Position numbers and translations under genes: made by a program. Of a stretch of DNA of 64,000 bases, positions 49,340 to 60,039 are shown one piece after another. Positions within the stretch are counted from its first letter, which is position 1. Each line of letters opens with the position of its first letter. The notes beneath the pieces are model-generated. The model worked only from the letters and a program-made list of their open reading frames with translations, ran no database searches and had not been told where the DNA came from. The DNA is taken from NCBI GenBank assembly GCA_009746045.1, contig RPFO01000065.1, positions 3,166,483-3,230,482 on the forward strand, read 5' to 3'. The DNA is from Mesostigma viride. Its lineage: Eukaryota; Streptophyta; Mesostigmatophyceae; Mesostigmatales; Mesostigmataceae.

Positions 49340-49594
49340 ATGGCCCATCTGCTATACTCCGATGGCGACGATGAAATAGTGGGATTTGATGAGGTGCAGG
49401 CTGCGCTTTGCGCATGCCCCGGTGTGCAGTTGCCAAATCTTCCACCTGCGAGCATTGCGCGAGGGAAGGCGGACATTACTGAGTGCATTCGCAAGCAGGT
49501 CGCCCAGCGTTCCACGGCAATGAAGCAAGCCAAGGCCACCCCGCGCCACAAGCGCCGGCCTCCCATCATTCCTGATTCAGACTCTGATGACTAG
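49340..49594 (+). CDS. Small acidic-to-basic ORF, unrecognised
   Basis: 84 codons from ATG 49340 to TAG. Acidic N-terminal half, basic K-R-R segment and an acidic Ser/Asp tail. No homology recognised. It follows the 120-bp repeats in the core of the inverted-repeat structure. Confidence 0.35.
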   Translation: MAHLLYSDGDDEIVGFDEVQAALCACPGVQLPNLPPASIARGKADITECIRKQVAQRSTAMKQAKATPRHKRRPPIIPDSDSDD

Positions 49595-49854
49595 CCTTGC
49601 CGCATGTGGCTTTTAATTTTTCATGGCTGCCCTACCTTCTCGGTGCATGCTTTGCGGCTAGCAGCCTTGTGATCAACACATTCCGTGTCTTATGACCTTG
49701 GTTCATAGGTTTATTACATGTCCTTACAATTGGTAGAACATATATCAAATGGGATAAAACCATATTTGGGTGAACAGGTTTCATGGCTCATGGCTCATCT
49801 ATTTTTTTTCAATGGGATATGACGTAAAAGCTGGCAATGTGCATTTTCTAAATG

Positions 49855-50438
49855 CTGCCTGCAAGAATCCAACTTGATATGAGTTCATTTGTTCACTATT
49901 CATATTTGTTTCATGTAAGTTAACCGAGAAAATGACGAAAAACTGCACATGTATGCTGTCACATGTCACCATTTGAGCTCAGAATGAGCCCAATTTTTGT
50001 GGGTGGTCTATTTTCATGGTCTAGATGCTGCCTGCAAGAATCCAGCCTGAAATGAGTTCATTTGTTCACTATTCATATTTGTTTCATGTAAGAAAAGGGG
50101 GAAAATGACGAAAAACTGCACATGTATGCTGTCACATGTCACCATTTGAGCTCAAAATGAGCCCAATTTTCGTGGGTGGTCTATTTTCATGGTATAAATG
50201 CTGCCTGCAAGAATCCAGCCTGATATGAGTTCATTTGTTCACTATTCATATTTGTTTCATGTAAGAAAAGGGGGAAAATGACGAAAAACTGCACATGTAT
50301 GCTGTCACATGTCACCATTTGAGCTCAGAATGAGCCCAATTTTCGTGGGTGGTCTATTTTCATGGTATAAATGCTGCCTGCAAGAATCCAGCCTGAAATG
50401 AGTTCATTTGTCCACTATTCATATTTGTTGCATGTAAG
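49855..50438 (-). repeat. 173-bp satellite, right array (interrupted)
   Basis: About 3.5 units in reverse orientation relative to the left array. The array is broken at 50438 by the chromovirus and resumes at 59798. Confidence 0.9.
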
Positions 50439-51141
50439 TGTAACAACCAAATGTTACATCCAAAGTTTTCCTACTGATTTATCTGATTATGAGTTCTTTA
50501 GGACAATTATTTGGGAAGTTAGGAGGCTGCGACGTCTGATAGATAGTGTGCCTGCTGAGATCTGCAGATATTATTGTTCTACCCTCATTGGTCGTGGCCT
50601 GATCCACGTAGGGTACTTTGCATGGTTGTGTTCAGTCAGTCATAGATTCTCATTAATACCGTTGCACCTGGTGGATCTGGTTCCAGGTCATGGAGACTCT
50701 GTATGTGCTGGCTTTGTGTTGTGTTGAAGATTTGGAAGCTAAGATCTTATCTTGAGTGATTCTCACTTTTGATTGGTCCTTCCGAGTTAGGGCTGAGCCG
50801 ACCCTGCGTGCATGATGATTTTTATCCAGTTTGTGGCGGCTGGAAACGTGTGCGTGTAAGAAAGCTAAAGCTATGGTGTAATTCAAGGGATTCCTTGTTT
50901 CATCAATCAAACAACCCTCGCTAAAAGTCAACTATAACTTCAACAGATAGTCGACTTGGATATAACATTGTCTGTTGTGTCTAACAAGGGTGGGGACTCA
51001 TTCCCTTAACTGTTGAAGATCCATCTTCATTGCTTCTCTGGACGTGAAGTTATCTGTCGCGACTCCAACCCAGGTATAAAGATCTTTTCACATCAATGTT
51101 GAACTGAGGCTGTTGCAAACACAACATTTTTAGTCGTTACA
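50439..51141 (+). repeat. 5' LTR of the chromovirus
   Basis: TG...CA ends. A TATAAA (about 51076) lies near the 3' side, in a plausible position for the core promoter of the genomic RNA. Confidence 0.95.
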
Positions 51142-51142
51142 T

Positions 51143-51154
51143 TGGTATCGGAGG
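51143..51154 (+). promoter_or_regulatory. Primer-binding site, initiator-Met tRNA type
   Basis: TGGTATCGGAGG, one base after the LTR. It differs by one base from the TGGTATCAGAG widely used by plant LTR elements. Confidence 0.7.
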
Positions 51155-51363
51155 TTTCTACCTCGGTGTTGGTTGTCTTGATAGTATTAGTTCACGGTTA
51201 ACAATGGAATTCTTGCCTGACCCAGAGAGGGTACGTTATGCTGTGTGTTCGGACAGTTTTTAGAGTGTGACTCATCCTTATGTGACAGTCTTGCTCTGAG
51301 AGCTGCTTTGAGCGTACAAGCCTCTAACGTTTCCCCAGTCCGGCATGCGCGACCCATGGAGTG

Positions 51364-53104
51364 ATGAGTAACCCGGAGACACAACCACCGTTATCAAGTA
51401 AGAGAGTTGAAGATGCAACCACATCTTTAGCAGCTCAACGGACGACCGGTGATGAAAGGGCTTCATCATCTACTCCCAGACGTCAACTATTTGGAGATAC
51501 CACCTTAATGTCTGCTTCCCGCAGATATTCGCTGTCGGTCGGCCCAAAGTTCTCCATCTTGCCCCTCGGTGTGCAACCAGGCGAGCCCTCCTTGCGTGGC
51601 ACTGGTAGAGGTGGACCACGGTTCTCCAACGTGGAGGACACGCGTTCGCCAGCACCCGAATACGGTTCGGCTATTCGTTTTGGCTACAACACGGTGCCGG
51701 GGCGAGACGGCACTCGGCTAGCGGCTGACGAGCTGACAGCGGAGAAAATTCGATTACAACATGAACGTGAGGAAGCTGCGAGAGCTAGAAGTGTGGCGGA
51801 AGCGCTGGAGAAGAGTGTGGGTAGGACTATTGCGCGTGTGCAGCAACTTGAGTCGCAAGGGCAGGCGGGCGATGGAGAGTCTGTTTTCGTGGATCAACCG
51901 TCTCCAACACTGGGTATACGAAGGGTATATGCGGCTGACGCTCCTTTTGTTGATGAAGGGACAGATGCACAGGGGCATGAGCCTCCACGGCTCTCGGTGG
52001 CTGCGACATTGCCGGGAGTCAGAATGCACCACCGCCCCAGTGATGGAGCTCACGTCTTTGTATCCTCGTACTGTTCCTTTCCCAAGGTGGAGTCGGTAGA
52101 CAAGCTATCGCTGACCAACCTTACCCATCGCAGCTTCGACCATTTCTCCACCAAGTTTCAGGATGTCTTCGCTATTCACTTCGCCAACTACGGGCCCAAG
52201 GCAGAGGAACGTCTCACGATGGACATCCAGAAGAGAATGGTTAGGCAGCGGATGAGTGACAGTGCCAGCGACCGTTTTGATGAGTTTTTGCGTTCTGTGG
52301 CTGGACGTGCGTGTACCGACCTCCCTCTCTCTATTGGGCTTTCGCCGGTTTCTGTTACCCCAGGATCAGCTTCGCATGGATCGGGACGCACTGGCTAACT
52401 GTACACAGGCTGGTTTGACGCTGCCACAGTTCGTGGAGCAATTCACCAACCTTAGAGCCAAGATTCCCCAATGCTCTGACGCAGAGGCGCTTCACAGACT
52501 CCTGCATGGCATGGCTCCCCACGTGCGACTGGATGTGGACAAGCACTTCTCCCAGTTCGACTATGTGGACTGGCAATGGGACAAGGTGTTGTCTTATGTG
52601 CTCACCCTCTGTCGTGTGCCTGCTTTTTCTGTCAAGTGGGAGCCTGTGGCCACGCCAGTGCCACCCATCAAGAAGTCCCTGAACCAGCTGGATGACCTCC
52701 TGGGGGAGCTCAATGCCTTGGATCCCACCCAGGGTAACTGTTTTATCTGCAACCAGCCAGGTCACTTTGCACGGGACTGCCCTAGACGGGACCAGTTTCC
52801 CCCTGCCACGAGAGGACCTTTTGGCGCCTTACCATCTCCCAGGCCACCCAGCCTTCCTCCTGGCGTTCCTGCTGGCGATCACCGGATGCAGCCAGGGTTC
52901 CAGCCCAACTTCCAGCCCTCTGGGAGGTTCCAGTCCCGCGCTCGACCCTTCAGCAGACAGGATAAGCGTAGGATGGTGAACGCTCTCATGCAGCTGCTGG
53001 CAGATGAGGAGGGGGGGGACGAGGATGAGCCTCCAGCACCACCTGAGCAGCTTCCACCATCAAGCAGTGGAGCACTCCCAGACCCACCTGAGTCAAAAAA
53101 CTAG
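51364..53104 (+). CDS. gag: Chromovirus gag (capsid and nucleocapsid)
   Basis: ATG at 51364, stop TAG 53102-53104. It has a disordered N-terminus, a charged coiled stretch (about 51730-51830) and a helical capsid-like region with the V-E-Q-F-T-N-L-R...L-L-H-G segment. The zinc knuckle C-x2-C-x4-H-x4-C sits at 52739-52780, followed by a Pro/Arg-rich tail. The frame changes once between about 52320 and 52375. Since the LTRs are almost identical, an assembly indel is likely. The last codons before the stop form a slippery site for pol expression. Confidence 0.8.
53095..53101 (+). promoter_or_regulatory. Predicted -1 ribosomal frameshift heptamer (A AAA AAC)
   Basis: In the gag frame the bases read TCA AAA AAC TAG, so the heptamer sits directly before the stop. 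Slipping back one base enters the protease frame, which is open from there. A 7-bp stem (CAGGTCA 53114-53120 with TGACCTG 53142-53148) begins 13 nt downstream. The same heptamer is a known frameshift site in retroviral gag-pro junctions. Confidence 0.6.
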
Positions 53105-56100
53105 TTGGGTCCCCAGGTCATCCTTCTGTCATGGCCAGGTCTGACCTGCCTGCTGTTGACGTTAGGCCAGTGAACACTGTGGGTGCTTCTGACCCTGCTG
53201 TCCCTGTGGGTCCTCCTGTACCAGGTCACTTACTCAAGTTTCAGGCTAGGCTCCTCAACGTGCCAGTTCCCTTGGCTCAACCAGCTTGCTTGTTTATGAT
53301 TGATTCTGGTGCTGGCAGTAATTATATTGCTGCATCCTTGGTGCAGGAGTTGAAGTTGCCTGTGTTGGCCCACCCCACACCTGTCATGGTGCAGTATTCT
53401 GATGGCAGGAGAAGCTGCTCACCTGGCTATGTGCAGCTCATCTTCCAAGTTTGTTCATCCCAGACTTTGGAAGTGACAGCAGATGTCATTCCCCTCACGG
53501 CAGCAGATGTGATTTTGGGGATCCCATGGTTGTCTGACACCAATCCTGCTATTTCTTGGCCTGACAGGGTGGTCCAGTTCAAGGATGGGGCCGTGTGGGA
53601 TGCTACCTGTGTGTTGCCAGGGGGGAGAAGAACAGCCACTGAGTGCTGTTCCTCACAGACAGCTGTCAATGATGGCAAGGGAGGGGAAGCAGGTGCGAAA
53701 GGGTGGATCAAGAGCCGACTTTGGAGGAGAAACGGGCTGCCCTACTGAAGCATGTGTGGTCTGCCAAGCATACTCTGTCTTATTTGGCCACCTATCCAGT
53801 GGAACACATCTTTTTCCTGCATTTGGTGCCTAATGAACCTGAGTCTGCTAGTGGTCATTCTGTCAATGCTGTCAGCTCTACTGTCACCACTGAGCAACAA
53901 CAACAGCATGATGCCTTGTTGGACAGGTATGGAGCCATCTTTGAGGACAAGATGCCCCAGTATCCTCCTGAGGGACCCATCACACATGTCATCAAGTTGG
54001 TAGAGGGTGCTCGTCCTCCTTTTGTGCCTATGTATAGGATGGGCCCTGCAGAGATGGCAGAGCTGAAGACCATACTTATTGGCCTGTTGGAGGCTGGTCT
54101 GATCCTCCCAGCTAACAGCCCTTTCAGTTCTGGGTGTTTGCTTGTACCCAAGCATGATGGGGGGTGGAGGTTGTGCATTGACCTGAGGGGACTGAACAAG
54201 GTGACTGTCAAGTCCAGGTACCCTCTGCCCAGAATTGATGAGTTGCTGGAGAGGACTGCAGGAGCTGCCTTCTTTACCAAGTTTGACCTCAGGCATGCTT
54301 TCTGGCAGATCAGGGTGGCTACTGAGGACATCCCCAAGACGGCCTTTTCTACCCCATGGGGACAGTTCCAGTGGACAGTAATGCCCATGGGTGCCTCTAA
54401 CAGTCCTGCCACCATGCAGATGTTTGTCAATGCCATCTTTGGCCACCTGACTGGAAATGCCCTTCCGCAGATCTCACCTGACCTTCGCAACCCCAGGTTC
54501 AAGGACATTGCCCACTTGTGTGACACTACCAGGGTGGTCTTCAGGACTTGTGTGGTCGTCTACCTGGACGACATTCTGGTACACTCTCGTACCTTCAGGG
54601 AGCATCTGGAGAACGTGGAAGAGGTCCTTAAGGTGATCCAGCAGTATCATCTGTCGGTGAAGAGGTCCAAGGTGGAGTGGGGCCAAGAGGTGAAGTTTCT
54701 GGGCTACCAGCTGAGCGCTGCAGGTATGACTCCTGAGGCCAGCAAGGTCTCTGCTGTTTTGGAGTGGCCTGTGTTGAAGTCAGTTCAGGATGTCAGATCC
54801 TTTCTGGGCCTGGTGGGCTGGTACCGACGGTTCATCCCTGACATGGCGGCCATCTCTGGTCCCCTGTTAGCCCTGCTCAAGAAGGATGTTCCCTTTGAGT
54901 GGACTGCAGCATGCCAGCAAGCTTTTGATGTGTTGAAGCAGAAGCTTACCACTGCTCCCTTACTGGTGGGCCCCAACCCAGACTTGCCATACCAGGTTAG
55001 GTCTGATGCCTCACAGGGTGCTATTGGGCAGTACTAATGCAAGATCATGGTAATGGCCCTCAACCAGTGGAATACATGTCCAGGAGTATGACGTCTGCAG
55101 AACGTAACTACCCTGTTCATGAGCAGGAGCTGCTGGGGTTGGTGGTGGCCTGTCACAAGTGGGAACACCTACTGAAGGGGGCTCAGTTTTCTGTGGCCAG
55201 CAGCGCCAGGGATGGGCAGGGCAACGAGTCTATTACTCTGATGACTGATCACAGGCCCTTGGTACATGTGTTGGAACAGACCCGGATGAGTAAGAGGATG
55301 GCTGGATGGATGGAGTTCCTGGGGGGGTTTGGACCTTTCTCTGTGAGGTACATTCCTGGTACGCAGAATGTGGTGCCTGACGCCCTGTCCAGGAGGAGGG
55401 ATTTGATGGGGAGTTTTCATGAGGACTTGGACATCTGTGCTGCCCTGATTTCTGTGGTAGAGTGTGGAGCCTTGACTAGAGCTCAGGCCAACAACCAGAA
55501 GGTTTCTCAACTGTTGACACCACCTGTAGGGAATAACGGTGGTCCCGTGATGCTCATCGACCAGGGCTCTGTCCCAGAGTTGACAGGCGTCCAGGAGGGT
55601 GTCCAGTCACTGTCTGACAGTCTTAGGAGAATTCCTGAAGGTGTGGTGCCCACTCCCACAGTGCAGCCAGGTGAGGGAGACCCTGCTAGGCGCAGCAGAG
55701 GTAGACCCAGGAAGTGGGTCATGGACCCTGTGTTGGTAGGCCGGTCCAAGGTGTTGGCCTCTCAGGTGATGGCAAGGTCAAAAGGGCCTATAGCTACTAC
55801 TGTCTCATCCAAGCAGTTGGTGGCTAGCCCTGGGCAGGAAGAGGAGATGCAGATGCAGCCCCTGGGACCTGACAAGGACCTGGTGTTGCCTAATCCTTTA
55901 AATATTTCCCTGCTGGACGTCATCAAGGCCTTCACCAAGACGGAGGACATGGCTACTGCAGCTATCCAGAGGGGCAACTTTGGCAATAGACCTGTAGAAT
56001 ACTGGGAGGGCGTTCTGTATGTTCACACTCATGATGCAGAGCACACGGTGACTAGAAAAGTGTATGTGCCTGAGATGGCCATCCCACAGTGTTACATTGT

Positions 56101-57464
56101 TTCCATGACGATGTAACTGCATGTCATCCTGGTTATGCTAAGCTACTTCATGAGGTGCAGCAGAGGTTTTGGTGGCCTGGCCTTTATCAGGATGTTAAGG
56201 CCTATGTGGATTCCTGTGACTCCTGCCAGAGAAATAAGGTCAGGAACCAAGCCACGCCCATCTTTCCCATGGCTATGCCATACCCCTGCGCCCTTGGATC
56301 AGTGTGACTATGGATTTTATCTGTGGTCTTCCCATGTCAGATGGTGGCAATGACAGGATCCTAGTAGTCATGGACAGGCTGTCCAGGATGTGCCACCTGA
56401 TTCCTTGCAATACTCATCTCACCGCTGCACAGTGTGTGGATTTGTTTATGAAGGAGATCTACCGTCTGCACGGCATGCCTAGAGTGATCATCACTGATCA
56501 GGACCCCCTCTGGCTGTCAGGGTTTTGGAAGTCATTCTTTGACATCCTAGACACTAAGCTGGCATTCGGTGTGGCCTACAGGTGTGCCAGTACTGGGGCG
56601 GTGGAGAGGATGAACAGAATTGTCAGGGAGTGTCAAAAGCACTATTGTACACACGACAACAAGGACTGGGACAAGAAGATACCTTTCATAGAGTTCGCAA
56701 TCAACAACTCTCCTCTGGCTCCTCACCAGATGTCCCCCTTCGTGATCTGCAATGGCCAGTGCCCCTTGACACCATTCGACTTGGAACTGCCTGACAGAGA
56801 CGCTGAAGGCCCTTTCCAGCGACGTCTTGGTTCAGTCCAGCAGTTGTTGGCTTCCTTCCAGGAGGCTCACAGCATTGTGGCTACCCAGCTGTTGAGGACA
56901 CAGGACAAGTACCTGACTAACGCCTGGCAGCAAACAGTGGCCAGTCATTCCTTTGTAGCTCCTGGGGACTTGGTGTTGTTGGAAGCCAACAGAGTGCTGC
57001 CTGAGAAGGAGCAATGCAGGAAACTGCAACCACTCTGGTTGGGTCCTTACCCAGTGTTGGCCACCTTTCACTATGGTACCGTGGTTCAGGTCCAGGTGCC
57101 TTCTCACTGGAAGCTCAGGAATAATATTTTCCACCTAGCACAGCTGAAACTGTACAAGCGTAACACCTTGCCAGGCAGATTGTCTGCCCCCTTGCCTTAT
57201 GAGTTGGATTCAGAGGGGGAGAAGATCTATGAAGTGGAGCGGTTGTTGGCTCACAGGGTGAAGGGGAAAGGTCGTACTAAACAGCTGCAGTTTAAGGTAC
57301 ACTGGAAGGGAGAGCTAGAGGTGACTGCTACGTGGCTGTGGCTGTCTGATCTCACCAATAGTCACTCTGCTGTACTAGATTACTGTCAGCGTCATGGGAT
57401 CACCTTGCCTGAGTGGTACGTCATGGGCTCTGAGCAGAGTGCTCCCCTTCATAGCTCCCAGTGA
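53101..57464 (+). CDS. pol: Chromovirus pol (protease, RT, RNase H, integrase, chromodomain), frames broken
   Basis: Protease: D-S-G-A at 53302-53313 and the V-I-L-G-I-P-W motif near 53512. RT: F-D-L-R-H-A-F-W-Q-I near 54280 and Y-L-D-D at 54561-54572. RNase H: D-A-S at about 55005, then T-D-H and D-A-L-S-R. A 400-nt linker with a G-R-P-R-K AT-hook-like site follows (about 55695). Integrase: H-x-C-C zinc site at 56110-56240 and catalytic D (56313), D (56496) and E (56604), a D,D(35)E spacing. A chromodomain lies at about 57225-57410, stop TGA at 57462. Frame changes lie near 53690, 55025 (GGG run), 56100 (TTT run) and 56290 (CCC run). Confidence 0.9.
57228..57410 (+). other. Chromodomain at the integrase C-terminus
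   Basis: Y-E-V-E-R-L-L...F-K-V-H-W-K-G...T-W-L-W-L-S-D-L follows the chromodomain pattern. In chromoviruses this module recognises histone marks and steers integration into heterochromatin, which fits the satellite target here. Confidence 0.8.
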
Positions 57465-57513
57465 GCACTGCTAACGCCTCCTTTTTGGTGCTGTGTGTCT
57501 GTGGTTGCCAGCC

Positions 57514-58704
57514 ATGGCAGACTCCCATCCTGAGGGGCCACCCAGGCCACCTGCCCCACTCCAGGAAGACCCTGGATTCGTGGAGGGCCATTTTCTCAAC
57601 CTATTCCAGCGGATGGTCCATGACCAGCAGCGACACGAGCAGCGACACGGGGCCCTTATCTCCAGGTTGATTCATGTGGAGGATTTGGTGACCCAGATGG
57701 CAGCACATTTGAGGGCGGGGCACCTTCCACTGGTGGGTTCTGATAGGCCTGCAGCCTTGGAGGCCCAGGTAGCTCAGGAGGTTATACCCACCATGGTGAC
57801 CTCAGTCCCCTCCCCTACGGAGGCTCCTCCGCCCTCTAAGGTGGTGGTACACTTGCCCAGGTCTGTTGTCCCAACGAAACAGGTGGAGCAGTACTTGGAC
57901 CACCGTAAATGTACCCCTGAACAGTGCGAGTGGTGTAAATCCTTGTACACAGCCATGAAGGCCCTCGACCAGACAGTGGTGGAGGAGGGTGAACTAGTAC
58001 CCGAGGGTATGGTAGAGTTGGCCCTGGACTGTCTGCCCCCCAGTCTTTGTGAGATTGGTTCACCCATGGTGGCTTATATTATGCACACCGTCTTTGCAGT
58101 GTACCCGTGGCCTTCGTTTGACATGAGGCCGGTGGAGGGCCAGGACCTGATGGCAGCTCTGCCCAGTGATCTGAGACTCGCCTTTGCAGAGCTCCAGCCA
58201 GTGGGTTACTCCCAGACCTATACTGAGCTGTTAGAGCAAGCTGTTCAGCAGGGAGAGTTTGACATGACTCCGTCGTCCAGCTGCTCTGTGATGTCATGTT
58301 TTCCACACAAGGACAGCACAGTTTTCGTGGGGCTGCAGTTACCAAAGTTCCCTAACGAGCTGAGAGCCAGGCTCACACCCTTGAGAGTGCTGGTACCCAT
58401 CTTGGGGGCCAGGTGGGGGCCTATCAAGGCCTTTCTACAGCTGTGGTGGGCCTACAGCAGCTGGCTATGTCGCCATAAGACTGCCAGTGGCTGGGTCTTC
58501 GACCCCCTCCGACAGGCTGTGGTTACTCTGGCCTATCCTGCCCAGTGCAGTAGGTTTTCAGCTGAGTTGGGCAAGGCTGCTGAGACCTGCATGGCTATCC
58601 AGGTCAGCAGGAACTGGCCAGATCTGGTGTCCATGGTGGAGCATTTCCCAGTGTTTGGAACGAGGGGGAAGGACACGAAGAAGGGGGATTGGTTCACTTT
58701 GTGA
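57514..58704 (+). CDS. Additional 396-aa ORF of the chromovirus, unrecognised
   Basis: ATG at 57514 in a strong GCCATGG context, 50 nt after the pol stop; intact to TGA 58702-58704. This is the env or accessory position, but I see no signal peptide and no clear transmembrane anchor. The N-terminal 100 residues are His/Gln/Arg-rich and helical, perhaps a short coiled coil. A C-x4-C-x2-C cluster follows (near 57910-57940), then a globular C-terminal half with several Trp. It is free of the frame breaks seen in pol. Captured host gene, accessory protein or displaced structural gene are all possible. Confidence 0.7.
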   Translation: MADSHPEGPPRPPAPLQEDPGFVEGHFLNLFQRMVHDQQRHEQRHGALISRLIHVEDLVTQMAAHLRAGHLPLVGSDRPAALEAQVAQEVIPTMVTSVPSPTEAPPPSKVVVHLPRSVVPTKQVEQYLDHRKCTPEQCEWCKSLYTAMKALDQTVVEEGELVPEGMVELALDCLPPSLCEIGSPMVAYIMHTVFAVYPWPSFDMRPVEGQDLMAALPSDLRLAFAELQPVGYSQTYTELLEQAVQQGEFDMTPSSSCSVMSCFPHKDSTVFVGLQLPKFPNELRARLTPLRVLVPILGARWGPIKAFLQLWWAYSSWLCRHKTASGWVFDPLRQAVVTLAYPAQCSRFSAELGKAAETCMAIQVSRNWPDLVSMVEHFPVFGTRGKDTKKGDWFTL

Positions 58705-59076
58705 AGGGTTTCCAGGATGGTTGGAGATGGGGCTGTGGAGTGAGGTGGGGATCCAGAATGGAGGAGGCCAGTTCTGATGTCCAGTCCAGATTTCCAGTAA
58801 TGACAGTTCTGAGTTCCTGACAGTCTTGCAGTTGTATTATCCAGGCATGGTTGCCTGTGTGTGTTAGTCACTTGATAACAATTCATCAGTGGGTGAAATT
58901 GTCTTATTCAGGATTGACCATGGTCAGATGATAATGAGATAGGAGGCCCCTTTGGGGATGTAAAAACCCACTTGCTTGTCCCAAGAGGTGGTGGACTTCC
59001 TGTTTATTGTTGTGTTGTTTTGTAGAGGTTGTTGTTTTATTCTTCTTGGCTTCTAGGAACTGGGAGTTCCTGTTTT
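58705..59076 (+). other. 3' untranslated region of the chromovirus
   Basis: No ORF of note. GT-rich near the end, leading into the polypurine tract. Confidence 0.6.
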
Positions 59077-59088
59077 GAGGGGGAGATA
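59077..59088 (+). promoter_or_regulatory. Polypurine tract
   Basis: GAGGGGGAGATA directly before the 3' LTR; the expected primer for plus-strand synthesis. Confidence 0.8.
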
Positions 59089-59792
59089 TGTAACAACCAA
59101 ATGTTACATCCAAAGTTTTCCTACTGATTTATCTGATTATGAGTTCTTTAGGACAATTATTTGGGAAGTTAGGAGGCTGCGACGTCTGATAGATAGTGTG
59201 CCTGCTGAGATCTGCAGATATTATTGTTCTACCCTCATTGGTCGTGGCCTGATCCACGTAGGGTACTTTGCATGGTTGTGTTCAGTCAGTCATAGATTCT
59301 CATTAATACCGTTGCACCTGGTGGATCTGGTTCCAGGTCATGGAGATTCTGTATGTGCTGGCTTTGTGTTGTGTTGAAGATTTGGAAGCTAAGATCTTAT
59401 CTTGAGTGATTCTCACTTTTGATTGGTCCTTCCGAGTTAGGGCTGAGCCGACCCTGCGTGCATGATGATTTTTATCCAGTTTGTGGCGGCTGGAAACGTG
59501 TGCGTGTAAGAAAGCTAAAGCTATGGTGTAATTCAAGGGATTCCTTGTTTCATCAATCAAACAACCCTCGCTAAAAGTCAACTATAACTTCAACAGATAG
59601 TCGACTTGGATATAACATTGTCTGTTGTGTCTAACAAGGGTGGGGACTCATTCCCTTAACTGTTGAAGATCCATCTTCATTGCTTCTCTGGACGTGAAGT
59701 TATCTGTCGCGACTCCAACCCAGGTATAAAGATCTTTTCACATCAATGTTGAGACTGAGGCTGTTGCAAACACAACATTTTTAGTCGTTACA
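59089..59792 (+). repeat. 3' LTR of the chromovirus
   Basis: 704 bp, matching the 5' LTR apart from one substitution and one indel. Followed by the GTAAG duplication and the resumed satellite. Confidence 0.95.
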
Positions 59793-59797
59793 GTAAG

Positions 59798-59905
59798 AAA
59801 AGGGGGAAAATGACGAAAAACTGCACATGTATGCTGTCACATGTCACCATTTGAGCTCAGAATGAGCCCAATTTTTGTGGGTGGTCTATTTTCATGGTCT
59901 GAAGG
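59798..59905 (-). repeat. 173-bp satellite, right array (resumed)
   Basis: Continues the unit interrupted at 50438. It ends at CATGGTCT, after which copia-like sequence resumes. Confidence 0.85.
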
Positions 59906-60039
59906 CTGGATGACCCCTGCTTTATTGACAAATATAAGGATTTAATCACATGTGGAAAAATTGAGTAAAATTTATGAAATTGAGCAAACACTTATGAATC
60001 CCCTCTCACTGGACCTGTTTACTCCCATTCACATCACGT

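Larger units (their letters stand above)
50439..59792 (+). mobile_element. Young Ty3/gypsy chromovirus, 9.35 kb
   Basis: LTRs 50439-51141 and 59089-59792 (703 and 704 bp) start TGTAACAACC and end GTCGTTACA. They differ by one substitution (50697 against 59347) and a one-base indel. A perfect 5-bp duplication GTAAG flanks the element (50434-50438 and 59793-59797). Order: gag with CCHC knuckle, protease, RT, RNase H, integrase, chromodomain, then an additional ORF. RT before integrase plus a C-terminal chromodomain defines a chromovirus. The near-identical LTRs mean recent insertion. Frame breaks in pol sit mostly at homopolymers. Confidence 0.95.
45405..59905. mobile_element. Inverted-repeat structure with 173-bp satellite arms, inserted in the copia-like pol
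   Basis: A 173-bp satellite in one orientation (45405-46985) is mirrored by the opposite orientation (49855-50438 and 59798-59905), around a ~2.9-kb unique core. Removing the chromovirus leaves about 5.1 kb. The structure separates RT from RNase H. Exact ends and target duplication could not be fixed: left and right share AGACCATGAAAATAGACC as the outermost common block. Confidence 0.55.

Noticed and set aside
50653-50931. 92-codon minus-strand ORF duplicated at 59303-59581
   Set aside because: It lies wholly within the chromovirus LTRs, so the duplication is trivial, and it shows no coding features.
57514-58704. Envelope gene for the extra chromovirus ORF
   Set aside because: No signal peptide, no clear membrane anchor and no Cys pattern of a surface glycoprotein; position alone is not enough.
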